Positions 7,351-15,173 of a stretch of 64,000 bases of DNA are shown here, in pieces. The notes beneath the pieces were generated by a model. It made no database searches. It was not told where the DNA came from and saw only the letters and a program-made list of their open reading frames with translations. The number at the start of each line of letters is the position of its first letter. Positions within the stretch are counted from its first letter, which is position 1. The stretch lies in the IMG/VR virus record IMGVR_UViG_3300044568_003163, positions 230,035 to 294,034 of that record. One strand, written 5' to 3'. The stretch comes from a virus. Made by a program: the position numbers and the translations under genes.

Positions 7351-7578
7351 TTATTGTTCGTTAGTAAAGAATTTTGTTACTTGGTCTAAGTTTTCGTTTG
7401 CTACTGAGATGTGGTCTTCTGCCCAATCATGTCCATTCTTTAAGATTTCGTCCATTTTAATAGGATCCATAGCTAAAAGAATTTCAACATTTCTTTTGAT
7501 GGTTTTAAGATTTCCAATTGTCATATAGTTTTCAGCCTTTTCGTTTACAAATTCACTGAATGTAGGTAAGTGTTCCAT
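7351..7578 (-). CDS. Predicted internal head (capsid-targeted) protein (75 aa)
   Basis: Begins MEHLPTFSEFVNEKAEN, one of about 19 genes here whose first 10-18 residues resemble the T4 capsid-targeting sequence (T4 internal proteins start MKTYQEFIAE, cut by gp21 after the Glu). Cleavage is expected after VNE (about residue 13). The remaining 62 residues are helical and acidic and match no family I know. It is the last gene of the leftward head block and is followed by a strong terminator. Packaging in the head is inference from the leader. Confidence 0.65.
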   Translation of the reverse strand: MEHLPTFSEFVNEKAENYMTIGNLKTIKRNVEILLAMDPIKMDEILKNGHDWAEDHISVANENLDQVTKFFTNEQ

Positions 7579-7986
7579 TTACTTCAATAATTTTCTAATA
7601 TTTTCAATAACTATTGATCGATGATTGATAACTGCCTGAGCTTCTTTAGGATGTCTTTGCATAAGTTTTATCGTTTCTCTTGCCCAATTTTCTATTTCCT
7701 TTGTTAGCTCAAGAGTTTTAGGCCAGGTTGAATCGTTAACGACATCAAAATCTGGATTACCTTCTAGTGATTCAATTCCAGTTTCTACGCTTTTATCGAT
7801 GTTCGACCAATATCCACCTCCTTTAGAACTTATGATAGTTCCAACTGATACTTTTACTTTTCTAGTTCCTCTGATATTTTTAACTTCAGTGTCTTTATTA
7901 GCAATATATACATTCCAATATTCTCCACCTTTATCTAAAAATGTAGATTCATTTAAGAATTCTTCGTATGTAGGTAGTTTACTCAT
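7579..7986 (-). CDS. Predicted internal head (capsid-targeted) protein (135 aa)
   Basis: The N-terminus MSKLPTYEEFLNES fits the shared capsid-targeting pattern, with a predicted gp21 cut after FLNE. The mature part starts with a beta-rich section (EYWNVYIANKDTEV, RKVKVSVGTIISSKGGGYW), perhaps a small SH3-like barrel, and ends in helices (IENWARETIKLMQRH). No known family. It starts at the final base of the ATP-grasp gene upstream and abuts the next cargo gene downstream, so the three are probably co-transcribed. Confidence 0.65.
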   Translation of the reverse strand: MSKLPTYEEFLNESTFLDKGGEYWNVYIANKDTEVKNIRGTRKVKVSVGTIISSKGGGYWSNIDKSVETGIESLEGNPDFDVVNDSTWPKTLELTKEIENWARETIKLMQRHPKEAQAVINHRSIVIENIRKLLK

Positions 7987-9482
7987 TATTTCTTTGTTTT
8001 CTTATTTTCAAATGTTATTCCAGCATGTGCACTTCCTTTAGCTTCACCTGGATGATATTCACCATCAAATGAAGTTACTACGAAAGTTTTATATGGCGAT
8101 ACTGAACAACCAATTCTTTCCATAAATTTACGATTAACTAAAAATTTAGTAGATTTATCTGTTCTATTAACTAATGAAACCTGAACCTCTTTGTAAGTTT
8201 TACCTGCAAATGCAATATCCATTTCAATTATAGGCCTTTCATCTATATCGTTACCAACTTCTGCGTTAGAAATTCCAATTATCTGATGTACGTATTTTTT
8301 GCCGTTCAATTCCCAATTACACTGTTTACCATCTTCGCTAATTTTCATTTTATCATAAGTCATAGAACATGAAAGTGAACCGTTTCCAGTATCAAATTTA
8401 GCAACAACATCACCAATTCCAGGAATTGTAATTACTTCTCTAAATCCAATAACTCTACGAGAACGAATCCAATTTTGTCTATCTGATAGAAAATCGATGA
8501 TGTCTTTAATAACATCTACACCAGTAGCTTTTTTTAATCCTTGTGTACCTGGAGATGAGTTAACTTCCAGTACATAGTTTTTACCTGTTTTCTCATCAAC
8601 GATAATATCAACTCCACACCAATTACAACCTACTGCCTTAGCCGATTCGATTGCAATTCTTTCTTGTTCTGGTGTTAATTTAGTTTTTTCAACAGAACCA
8701 CCTAATGAATAGTTAGTTCTAAAGTCTTTATCGACTTTGTTTCTTCTCATATAACCTAAAAGTACCGAGTCAGTATCTTCTGGTTTAGGCGAATTGAAAC
8801 GTTTAGTTAAAACGTGAATACGTAAGTCATATTCTGATTCGATTTTTTCTTGTATAAGAGTTTCTACAGTTGGATCTACTTTCCATAAAGTTTGTAATAC
8901 TGATTTAAGAGATGCCAATGAATCTATAATAGAAACTCCAATTCCTTGAGAACCAGAAAGCATTTTAAGAATTACAGGAAATTGTCCGCCGATTTGTTCA
9001 ACTGCCGGTTCGATAGAATCTTCTCCATCGACCATTGCCATTTTAGGAACTGGAAGACCAGCATCCATAAGCATTTTCGAAGTAACGTATTTGTTTTCGC
9101 ATGCTAAAACTGAACTTAGTGTGTTTACTACAAAAAAGTTATTGTCTTCTAATTGAGATACAATATCTCGAGTATAAGTATTTCTAACGATTCCTCTACG
9201 AGTTAAAATCGCAGTATCTTCGGAATCAATTTTAAAGGGTTTCTTGGTTTTATCAACGATAGTAAAATAATCTCCATCAGTACTTTTAGTTAACGAACAT
9301 GTGTTAACGTCAATGATACGGAATTCAATTCCACGTTTTTTACATTCTTTCTCAACTGCAGGAACGGTATATGATTCCTCACTGATATTTGAAAGGAGTA
9401 CAACCTTAACAGGATTTTTAGGTGTTGATTTTGTAGCCTCATTAATTACAAATTCGTTAAAGTATGCGAGACGGTTTTTCAT
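7986..9482 (-). CDS. RimK-type ATP-grasp ligase fused to retropepsin-like protease, with capsid-targeting leader
   Basis: The first 16 residues (MKNRLAYFNEFVINEA) match the capsid-targeting pattern, with a cut expected after INE. Residues about 25-330 are a RimK-type ATP-grasp ligase: FPVILKMLSGSQGIGV (ATP-binding loop), DLRIHVL, FRTNYSLGG, and CGVDIIVDEKTG...VLEVNSSPGTQG (metal-binding acids). RimK enzymes add glutamate or similar residues to protein C-termini. From about residue 342 a second domain has FDTGNGSLSCSM (DTG at about 364-366), the pattern of the retropepsin-like 'ATP-dependent zinc protease' family often found beside RimK. Both in one polypeptide, with a head leader, suggests an enzyme packed in the capsid that modifies or trims a protein tail. 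Substrate unknown. Confidence 0.85.
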   Translation of the reverse strand: MKNRLAYFNEFVINEATKSTPKNPVKVVLLSNISEESYTVPAVEKECKKRGIEFRIIDVNTCSLTKSTDGDYFTIVDKTKKPFKIDSEDTAILTRRGIVRNTYTRDIVSQLEDNNFFVVNTLSSVLACENKYVTSKMLMDAGLPVPKMAMVDGEDSIEPAVEQIGGQFPVILKMLSGSQGIGVSIIDSLASLKSVLQTLWKVDPTVETLIQEKIESEYDLRIHVLTKRFNSPKPEDTDSVLLGYMRRNKVDKDFRTNYSLGGSVEKTKLTPEQERIAIESAKAVGCNWCGVDIIVDEKTGKNYVLEVNSSPGTQGLKKATGVDVIKDIIDFLSDRQNWIRSRRVIGFREVITIPGIGDVVAKFDTGNGSLSCSMTYDKMKISEDGKQCNWELNGKKYVHQIIGISNAEVGNDIDERPIIEMDIAFAGKTYKEVQVSLVNRTDKSTKFLVNRKFMERIGCSVSPYKTFVVTSFDGEYHPGEAKGSAHAGITFENKKTKK

Positions 9483-9966
9483 TTTTGCGTATATATTTTA
9501 TGAATGATTTCTGATTATCTATCATCATTCTCTTACATTTTTCAGTAAAAGCTAATGAAGATTCAATAACTCGTTGGTCTATTTTTTCGTTACCTTTAAG
9601 GTAGTATTTAAAACATTTTTCACAAGTAAAATTACTTGGAATGTATGTATCTATTCGAGATTGAATCTCTTTATTGCAATAAGCACAGTTCCAATCAAAT
9701 ATCTTATACGAATCTTTTACTAATGAATAAGAAGATATGTCTTTTGACCCTGGTTGAACAAATGGCCTATTCAAATGAGATACTCTTATTCTTCCATCTT
9801 CGATCCTAAAGATGGCATTTATAAAAAGGTCATCATCAGCATATTTCTTAACTACTGGATTTTCCTTTAGTATTCGTTGATGCCTAGGTGGAAGTCCTTT
9901 AAGTACGATTCCATATTTAGTAGGAGTTTTACCTAAGTTCTGTCTTTTTATATGATAATTAGCCAT
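9457..9966 (-). CDS. Zinc-ribbon hypothetical protein (169 aa)
   Basis: Two CxxC pairs (CAYCNKEI at about 93-100, and CEKCFKYYL) about 20 residues apart suggest a zinc ribbon in the middle of the protein. The N-terminus is basic (YHIKRQNLGKTPTKYG, GLPPRHQRIL) and the C-terminal 40 residues are helical and basic. A nucleic-acid-binding or regulatory role would fit. It overlaps the start of the ATP-grasp gene by 26 bases and the stop of the 703-aa gene by 8 bases. No family recognised. Confidence 0.6.
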   Translation of the reverse strand: MANYHIKRQNLGKTPTKYGIVLKGLPPRHQRILKENPVVKKYADDDLFINAIFRIEDGRIRVSHLNRPFVQPGSKDISSYSLVKDSYKIFDWNCAYCNKEIQSRIDTYIPSNFTCEKCFKYYLKGNEKIDQRVIESSLAFTEKCKRMMIDNQKSFIKYIRKNEKPSRIL

Positions 9967-12070
9967 TTATAGGATATTCATTCCATAAATTATTTAATCG
10001 TTCCTCTGCTAATGAAAGTATTGCGGATATTGTCCATAAATCAGTAGAATTACCTTCTTCGGCAGTTTCTTTATATTTATCGATAGCTGCTTTAGCTATA
10101 TCTAAATTAGCTTGAATTTTATCTACTTCAGTTTGTAGGATTTCCTTTTTAGCTTCATCGGTTTCATTCTTAAGCTCTTCTTTCTTTGAATCTAATCCGG
10201 TTTTGATTGCATCGTACTTTTCAGTTGCAGTACGAAGTTTAAATTCTTCGATAGTTTCTGTTTGTTCTTCTTCAGGAGCTTCTTTAGGAGATTCACTAGT
10301 AGCTTTCTCTAATTTTTCTGGATCAGTCTTTTTTGCTGATGCTTCACCTTGCTTTTCTGCTTCGTCTGACTTTTTTTCTAAGTCCTTCATCATTTCTATA
10401 GCCTTGTCTAATTGACCTTTAAGAGCTTTTTTCTTTTTATCACTAGGAATTAAAGTAGCAAGTTGAGTAAGAAATTCAACACGATTTTTAGCACGTTGTT
10501 TCGATATGTACAACCACGAAAAGAAATTAGCTTTACCTAATAGACCTCCAACTAATTCGTTGGTAGCATCTTTTTGATTTTCTACTGCTGAATCAATATC
10601 TTTCAATTGAGAAACATATGAATCGGTAGCAATTTCTACTTGTTCTCTAAAAGCTTCAAGTTTTTCTTCGTCAGTCATATCCGTATCTTCGCTTTTGAAA
10701 TTATCTTTAACGTCATCAACTTCTACTTGTGCCTTTCTTTTAGCAGTAGCCGCATCAGATATTTCCTTTTCTAGAGCTCTAATTTCAGCAGCATCTTCTT
10801 TTGGATCTAAATTAGCCTTTTCTTTTCTAAGTCTATTAAGTTTTTTATCGGCATTAGATAAATTAGACTTAGCTTGCTCTAATTTTTCTTTTGTCTTTTC
10901 GTTAGACTTTTTAATGTTTTTAAGTTCTTCTTCGTCTGAATCTTCTTCCTCTTCGGCATTTATATCGTCAGCAGTATCATCAGTTGCAGTTGCACCAGTA
11001 GGTCCAGTAGTTCCTTCTGGTTCTTTTTCGGTCGATGTAGTTGATCCGGTAGGACCTGTAGTTCCATCAATTGCAGTAGTTCCTTCTGGTTCCCTTTCAG
11101 AAGATGAAGTTGCACCAGTAGGTCCAGTAGTTCCTTCTGGGTTTTTAACTTCTGGCTCTTCTGCTGGAGTTTCTTCTTGCTTTAATTTTTCTATTTCGGC
11201 TTTAAGATTATCATAAGCTTCTTTTGCAGATTGTTTACCTTCAACAGATGAATTATCTAATTCTAATTTAAGTCGATCTAAATCAGCTAATTTAGACGCA
11301 AGTAAAGCTTCTTTTGCTTTTTTCTCTAATTCGGCTTTATCTAATTGGTCTTCTCCATCTTCTTTAAGATTAGAAATTTCCTTTTTGATTTTAGCAAATT
11401 TTTCATAGTTAACATAAGATTCCTGTCTTGCTTTTGCTATTTTCTTAGCGTCATTAGCATCGTCAGCCTTCTTAATGTCTTTCTGTTCAGCAGATAATTT
11501 AGCATTTTCTGCTTGATATTTTTTATGAGTTACTTCTAATTCTCGTCTCTTTTCTGGATCGTCGACAACAGAAGTTATTTTTTTCTTAATTGATTGAATT
11601 TCGTCTTTAACCTTAGCCTTAATTTTACTAATCTTTTCTAATTTATCAGTATCTGAAGCACCTTTAGGTTGTGGAGTAGTTTTAGGTTCAGTTGGTTTAG
11701 GAGTTTCCTTTGCCTTAGGTTCTACCTTAGGCTTAGGTGCATCTTTTTTCTTTGGTTCAACTTTGGCTTTCTTTGCAGGAGTTTTATCCGGTGCTTTAGG
11801 TTTAACTTTTTTAGATACCTTCCTAGCTTGTTTTCTTGCTGCTCTTTTTTGTGCAGCAGTTTGAACTTCAACTAAAGCAATATATTGTGGTAGACTTGAA
11901 AAGTCATATTCTTTTAATGATTCAAATACATCTCCTAATGTGGCATCCTCATCGACAAAAATATCGAAATCTTCACATATCGTTTCAAAAAGAGATTCTA
12001 ACAGATCTAAGTATATTTGATCGTTTACTTCTTCTTCGTATTTTTCTAATAAATAGTTGTTTAATTTCAT
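9959..12070 (-). CDS. Large coiled-coil, Lys/Pro-rich and collagen-like head protein, possible scaffold (703 aa)
   Basis: Three kinds of low-complexity sequence are visible. Residues about 70-140 are Lys/Pro/Ala-rich (histone-tail-like KKVKPKAPDKTPAKKAK). Long stretches before and after are charged heptad-type coiled coil. The middle (about 310-370) has three collagen-like blocks (EGTTGPTGAT, DGTTGPTGST, EGTTGPTGAT). The start MKLNNYLLEKYEEE is a weak version of the capsid-targeting leader. The gene lies just downstream of the major capsid gene, where a scaffold or core protein could sit, although T4 gp22 lies before gp23. A role as prohead core or DNA-binding internal protein is inferred from composition and position. 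Confidence 0.6.
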   Translation of the reverse strand: MKLNNYLLEKYEEEVNDQIYLDLLESLFETICEDFDIFVDEDATLGDVFESLKEYDFSSLPQYIALVEVQTAAQKRAARKQARKVSKKVKPKAPDKTPAKKAKVEPKKKDAPKPKVEPKAKETPKPTEPKTTPQPKGASDTDKLEKISKIKAKVKDEIQSIKKKITSVVDDPEKRRELEVTHKKYQAENAKLSAEQKDIKKADDANDAKKIAKARQESYVNYEKFAKIKKEISNLKEDGEDQLDKAELEKKAKEALLASKLADLDRLKLELDNSSVEGKQSAKEAYDNLKAEIEKLKQEETPAEEPEVKNPEGTTGPTGATSSSEREPEGTTAIDGTTGPTGSTTSTEKEPEGTTGPTGATATDDTADDINAEEEEDSDEEELKNIKKSNEKTKEKLEQAKSNLSNADKKLNRLRKEKANLDPKEDAAEIRALEKEISDAATAKRKAQVEVDDVKDNFKSEDTDMTDEEKLEAFREQVEIATDSYVSQLKDIDSAVENQKDATNELVGGLLGKANFFSWLYISKQRAKNRVEFLTQLATLIPSDKKKKALKGQLDKAIEMMKDLEKKSDEAEKQGEASAKKTDPEKLEKATSESPKEAPEEEQTETIEEFKLRTATEKYDAIKTGLDSKKEELKNETDEAKKEILQTEVDKIQANLDIAKAAIDKYKETAEEGNSTDLWTISAILSLAEERLNNLWNEYPING
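10988..11140. repeat. Direct repeats coding for collagen-like blocks
   Basis: Bases 10988-11020 and 11108-11140 are identical over 33 bases, with a diverged third copy between them. They encode the EGTTGPTGAT blocks of the 703-aa protein and are probably prone to copy-number change. Confidence 0.85.
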
Positions 12071-12071
12071 T

Positions 12072-12641
12072 TTAGTTTTCTGAGTTTAATGATGGAGCTG
12101 ATGGTTTTTCTAATTCAGTCGAAGGAGGAGTCATTGAAGGTATAATACTTCCTAATTCAGGAATTTCTTTATTTTCTAATTCAGCTAATTTAACTTGCAA
12201 TTTAACCACTTTCTTAAAGCCTTTTAGTTTTTCTAGCTCTAATTTACGTTCTTGTTCTAAAGATGATTTAATTTTTCCTTTTTTAAATAAGAATGCAATG
12301 TAAATTCCAGTAAGTGCTGCACCGACGGCTAATCCTTTAACAATACCTTTAGCTGTACTAATTGCAGTTCCTGCAGCAGTATCAAATTCAGCTTCACCTC
12401 CGGCTTCAGCATAAGCTTCGTTTAAATCTTCTAAAAAAGATTCATATAGATAATCGTATGAGGATGAACTTTCGTTTATTACTGATTCACTAATTCCATC
12501 ACCAGAAAATAATAACAAAAATCTAACGATCTCTTCATATTCTTTTTGTGCCGGTGTATAATTATACTGAGTGCATAATTTTCGGTAATCTTTCATCTCG
12601 TTTTGAATTCCGAGAACGTTTGTAGGTAGGATAAAAGTCAT
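12072..12641 (-). CDS. Putative prohead core/minor head protein with one membrane-like helix (189 aa)
   Basis: Acidic N-terminal half with several [LI]-x-E sites of the kind cut by gp21 (for example VINES and LEDLNEA). It is followed by a Gly/Ala-rich hydrophobic helix (VKGLAVGAALTGIYIAFLF, about residues 101-119), a Lys-rich coiled coil (LEQERKLELEKLKGFKK) and a Pro/Ser-rich end. It lies between the capsid gene and the 703-aa gene and has a late-promoter-like element in its leader, so a head role is likely. No homologue recognised. Confidence 0.55.
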   Translation of the reverse strand: MTFILPTNVLGIQNEMKDYRKLCTQYNYTPAQKEYEEIVRFLLLFSGDGISESVINESSSSYDYLYESFLEDLNEAYAEAGGEAEFDTAAGTAISTAKGIVKGLAVGAALTGIYIAFLFKKGKIKSSLEQERKLELEKLKGFKKVVKLQVKLAELENKEIPELGSIIPSMTPPSTELEKPSAPSLNSEN

Positions 12642-12666
12642 AATATGATGTAGGGTTACTATTCAA

Positions 12667-12680
12667 TTTAATTATATATC
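12667..12680 (-). promoter_or_regulatory. Late-promoter-like element
   Basis: Minus strand GATATATAATTAAA, 26 bases before the ATG of the 189-aa head gene and downstream of the capsid gene terminator. Member of a recurrent GATATATA-x-x-TAAA motif. Confidence 0.55.
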
Positions 12681-12694
12681 TCTAAAATTTGTGA

Positions 12695-12727
12695 CAAAAA
12701 AAGAGCTCTTCGTAAGAAGAGCTCTTT
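12695..12727 (-). terminator. Strong terminator after the major capsid gene
   Basis: Perfect 12-bp inverted repeat (AAAGAGCTCTTC / GAAGAGCTCTTT, loop of 4) followed on the minus strand by TTTTTTTG. Starts 22 bases beyond the capsid gene stop. Confidence 0.92.
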
Positions 12728-12748
12728 GAAATATATGAAGTATAAAGA

Positions 12749-14371
12749 TTATACTAAAGAACCAAGAAGGTTAGACATAAATACACCTGAAGTGATATAC
12801 ATAGTTTCTGGTTTGAAACCTGCTTCAACTAAAGCGTATCTTGATTTAACAGCTACTTTAGGAGCCATAGTTCCTTCAGCAATTGTTTGTACTGATTCAG
12901 CCATTAAGTAAGGCATGAATACTAAACCTGGAGAGTTACCATCACCTTTACGTCCAACTAAGAAACGAGTATCGTTCCAAGCCATGTTAGGATCGTTGTA
13001 GATAGCAAGACCTGCAACAGTTCCAATTGGGTAAAGTGAACCACTCATTTGGTTAATAGTATTAGCCATAGGAGCAGGAACGAAACCAGCTATATCTTGT
13101 AGGGCAGAACATACTTGACCGTTTGTAACGATGAAAGTAGCTGGACCTCTACGACCTCTAATTGCAATAAGGTTAGCGATTGCAAGGATCTTAGACATAA
13201 TTTTTCTCTGACGAGTTGAAAGATTCTCAGAAGCTGAGTTTGTAACCTCAGAAGCAAGAATAGTTGCAGCTCTAAGAGTAGTATCTTGGATGTAAGCACC
13301 AAAGTTAGTTTGAGTGTTAGCAGATGTACCAGATACAACAATTGAAGTAGCACCAATGTTCAAGAAGAAGTTGATTCCTTGAGAGTTAACAACATTTTTG
13401 TGGTTAGTTTCTCCAAGAGCAAATAATCTAGAAAGGATGTTTTTGTTGATTGATTGAGTCAATTCATTGATAAGTACTGATTCTACTTGAGATACAGCAT
13501 CTACTCCGAATTGTTTCAAATCTTGAACTTGCTCTCTAGTAACAGCAGCTGCAACTTGGAAAGTTTTAGCTTCAACTGATTTGTTGAAAAGACTTAAGTT
13601 CATTACGTTGTCTGGAGTAGACTCACCTAAAGATCTAGAATATGGATCGTTAATATCATCTCCAGTATAATCGTTGTTAGTTAAAGCTTGACCTGAGAAT
13701 CCAGTGATGTGGTCTTCTAAAGCTTTTACTAATTCTACGTTTAATCCAGAAGTAGCACCAGTTACACCTGAGATACCTGAAGCACCTAAGATAGTAGTAA
13801 AAGTTGAAAGGATAGTAGCACCAGAAAGAGTACCTCTAACGTGGAAGATTGGATAACCATCTAAACGAGAAGATCCTACATAAGCAAGAGTAACTCCATT
13901 AGTTGAAGCAGAAGTTCCACCAACTACAAACGAAGGAACTGTAGCAGAACCATAGTTTACTTTGATTAATAATGGAGAATTTGTAGTAGAAGCAGTTTGA
14001 CCACCAGCATATACGAAGTCTAAGTAAGTTAATACTCCCATTGGACCAGGCATTGGTACAACAGGTACTAAGTCAAGACCAATAGTTTGAGCAGCAACTT
14101 GCATTGCTAATGGAAGAAGTGTGTGAGCTTTATCACCTGAACCAGCTTCTTGACCTGGGAAACCAGCTTGAGTACCTGGATCTCCAGGGAAACGAGTTGC
14201 ACCCATACCGTTTACAGAACCTAATTGAGCTAAGCTATTGTTTTCATACAATTCATGATAATGACAGTATTTAGACATCCACTCTACTCTATTACGCTCT
14301 TGAATTCCTGTAGTAGACTCAATGATTGGAGCCCATTTACCGAATATTTCTTGTTCGTTAATTAAATACAT
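12749..14371 (-). CDS. 23: Major capsid protein (gp23)
   Basis: HK97-fold shell protein of the T4 gp23 family; 540 residues against 521 in T4. Family features include the N-terminal FGKWAPIIE (T4: LLNKWKPLLE), the region around EAKTFQVAAAVTREQVQDLKQFGVDA (T4 has KAAYSIELAQDLRAVHGMDA), RKIMSKILAIANLIA, FIVTNGQV and YGSATVPSF-type beta stretches. A gp21 cut is predicted after L-Y-E at residue 43, giving a mature N-terminus NNSLAQLGSVNGMG. Part of this reappears after a matching site in the DUF3008-like protein at 41495-42208. The leader carries a late-promoter-like element at 14442-14455 and the gene ends in a strong terminator, so it can be transcribed on its own at high level. Confidence 0.92.
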   Translation of the reverse strand: MYLINEQEIFGKWAPIIESTTGIQERNRVEWMSKYCHYHELYENNSLAQLGSVNGMGATRFPGDPGTQAGFPGQEAGSGDKAHTLLPLAMQVAAQTIGLDLVPVVPMPGPMGVLTYLDFVYAGGQTASTTNSPLLIKVNYGSATVPSFVVGGTSASTNGVTLAYVGSSRLDGYPIFHVRGTLSGATILSTFTTILGASGISGVTGATSGLNVELVKALEDHITGFSGQALTNNDYTGDDINDPYSRSLGESTPDNVMNLSLFNKSVEAKTFQVAAAVTREQVQDLKQFGVDAVSQVESVLINELTQSINKNILSRLFALGETNHKNVVNSQGINFFLNIGATSIVVSGTSANTQTNFGAYIQDTTLRAATILASEVTNSASENLSTRQRKIMSKILAIANLIAIRGRRGPATFIVTNGQVCSALQDIAGFVPAPMANTINQMSGSLYPIGTVAGLAIYNDPNMAWNDTRFLVGRKGDGNSPGLVFMPYLMAESVQTIAEGTMAPKVAVKSRYALVEAGFKPETMYITSGVFMSNLLGSLV

Positions 14372-14441
14372 TTAAAATGTTTTATTTTGTTTTATGTTTT
14401 GATTTACGCTGATGCTTTTTGTGTTTTAGCAGTATTTAGCG

Positions 14442-14455
14442 TTTAAGTATATATC
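14442..14455 (-). promoter_or_regulatory. Late-promoter-like element upstream of the major capsid gene
   Basis: Minus strand GATATATACTTAAA, 71 bases upstream of the capsid ATG. The long A/T-rich leader between them has no ORF. Confidence 0.6.
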
Positions 14456-14481
14456 TAAGTCTCCTTAGATTTTTATCTATT

Positions 14482-15102
14482 TTATAATAAGTTAACCTTT
14501 TCTAAAGATTCTAAGTTAGATTCAATTCCGTCTATTAGATTCGATATTAAAGTTTCGTATTGTTTAACATATTCATCAGTTAATATAGAAGCTCTTTCTG
14601 GATTATTTGCAAACATACTCCAATCAATACCTGAAGGTTTTAATAAAGGAGAATTTTCATCTGCAGCCGGTTTAGAATTTACTGAACCTTTTCTCATTTC
14701 TAACCCAAAATCATTATACCAGAAAGTCATTGCATTTCTTACATCAGTTATGTCTAACCTTGGTTCTTTTGATCGGTTTAAATTAGGAGCAAGAGTTCCG
14801 TAATTTTGATGTTCTTTGACAATTACTTTACGAATTTTAATAAGTTTTGAATATCCCATCATTGGTGAATATTCGATACAAAAAAGAGCTTGACCCTTAG
14901 AATTGTAAAGTTGTACACTTTCATAAGAAGGAGCTGTTTGTATACCATATTTAGAAAATATTCTTTTCAAATCTTTTCCTAGAAAATCTTTTGTGATTTT
15001 CGAAACTTGTTTGGCTATATCTAATTGATTAGGTTCTAACGAAGCTTTTTCATTAAGAATGGATTCATTAATAAATTCAGCAAATGTTAATAAATTCTTC
15101 AT
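14482..15102 (-). CDS. Predicted internal head (capsid-targeted) protein (206 aa)
   Basis: Leader MKNLLTFAEFINESILNEKA contains two overlapping gp21-type sites (INE before Ser, LNE before Lys). The mature part is of mixed alpha/beta character with no family I recognise (LFCIEYSPMMGYSKLIKIRKV, LDITDVRNAMTFWYND). It lies between the protease-scaffold and capsid genes, the region where T4 keeps its core proteins, which strengthens the head assignment. The gene starts in an A-rich leader 26 bases below a terminator. Confidence 0.68.
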   Translation of the reverse strand: MKNLLTFAEFINESILNEKASLEPNQLDIAKQVSKITKDFLGKDLKRIFSKYGIQTAPSYESVQLYNSKGQALFCIEYSPMMGYSKLIKIRKVIVKEHQNYGTLAPNLNRSKEPRLDITDVRNAMTFWYNDFGLEMRKGSVNSKPAADENSPLLKPSGIDWSMFANNPERASILTDEYVKQYETLISNLIDGIESNLESLEKVNLL

Positions 15103-15128
15103 TTATGTTGTTTTTTTTTACTTAGCAC

Positions 15129-15156
15129 AAAAACTCACTCTTTCAAATGAGTTTTT
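15129..15156 (-). terminator. Terminator after the protease-scaffold gene
   Basis: Inverted repeat AAAAACTCA / TGAGTTTTT with a 10-base loop, the 3' arm ending in TTTTT on the minus strand. It begins 18 bases beyond the stop at 15174. Confidence 0.75.
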
Positions 15157-15173
15157 ATAAATTTTAATATTTA

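Noticed and set aside
10695-11216. Plus-strand ORF of 173 codons, Ser/Val-rich
   Set aside because: It is the complement of the repetitive coiled-coil/collagen gene; its composition follows from that sequence and it has no leader or neighbours on that strand.
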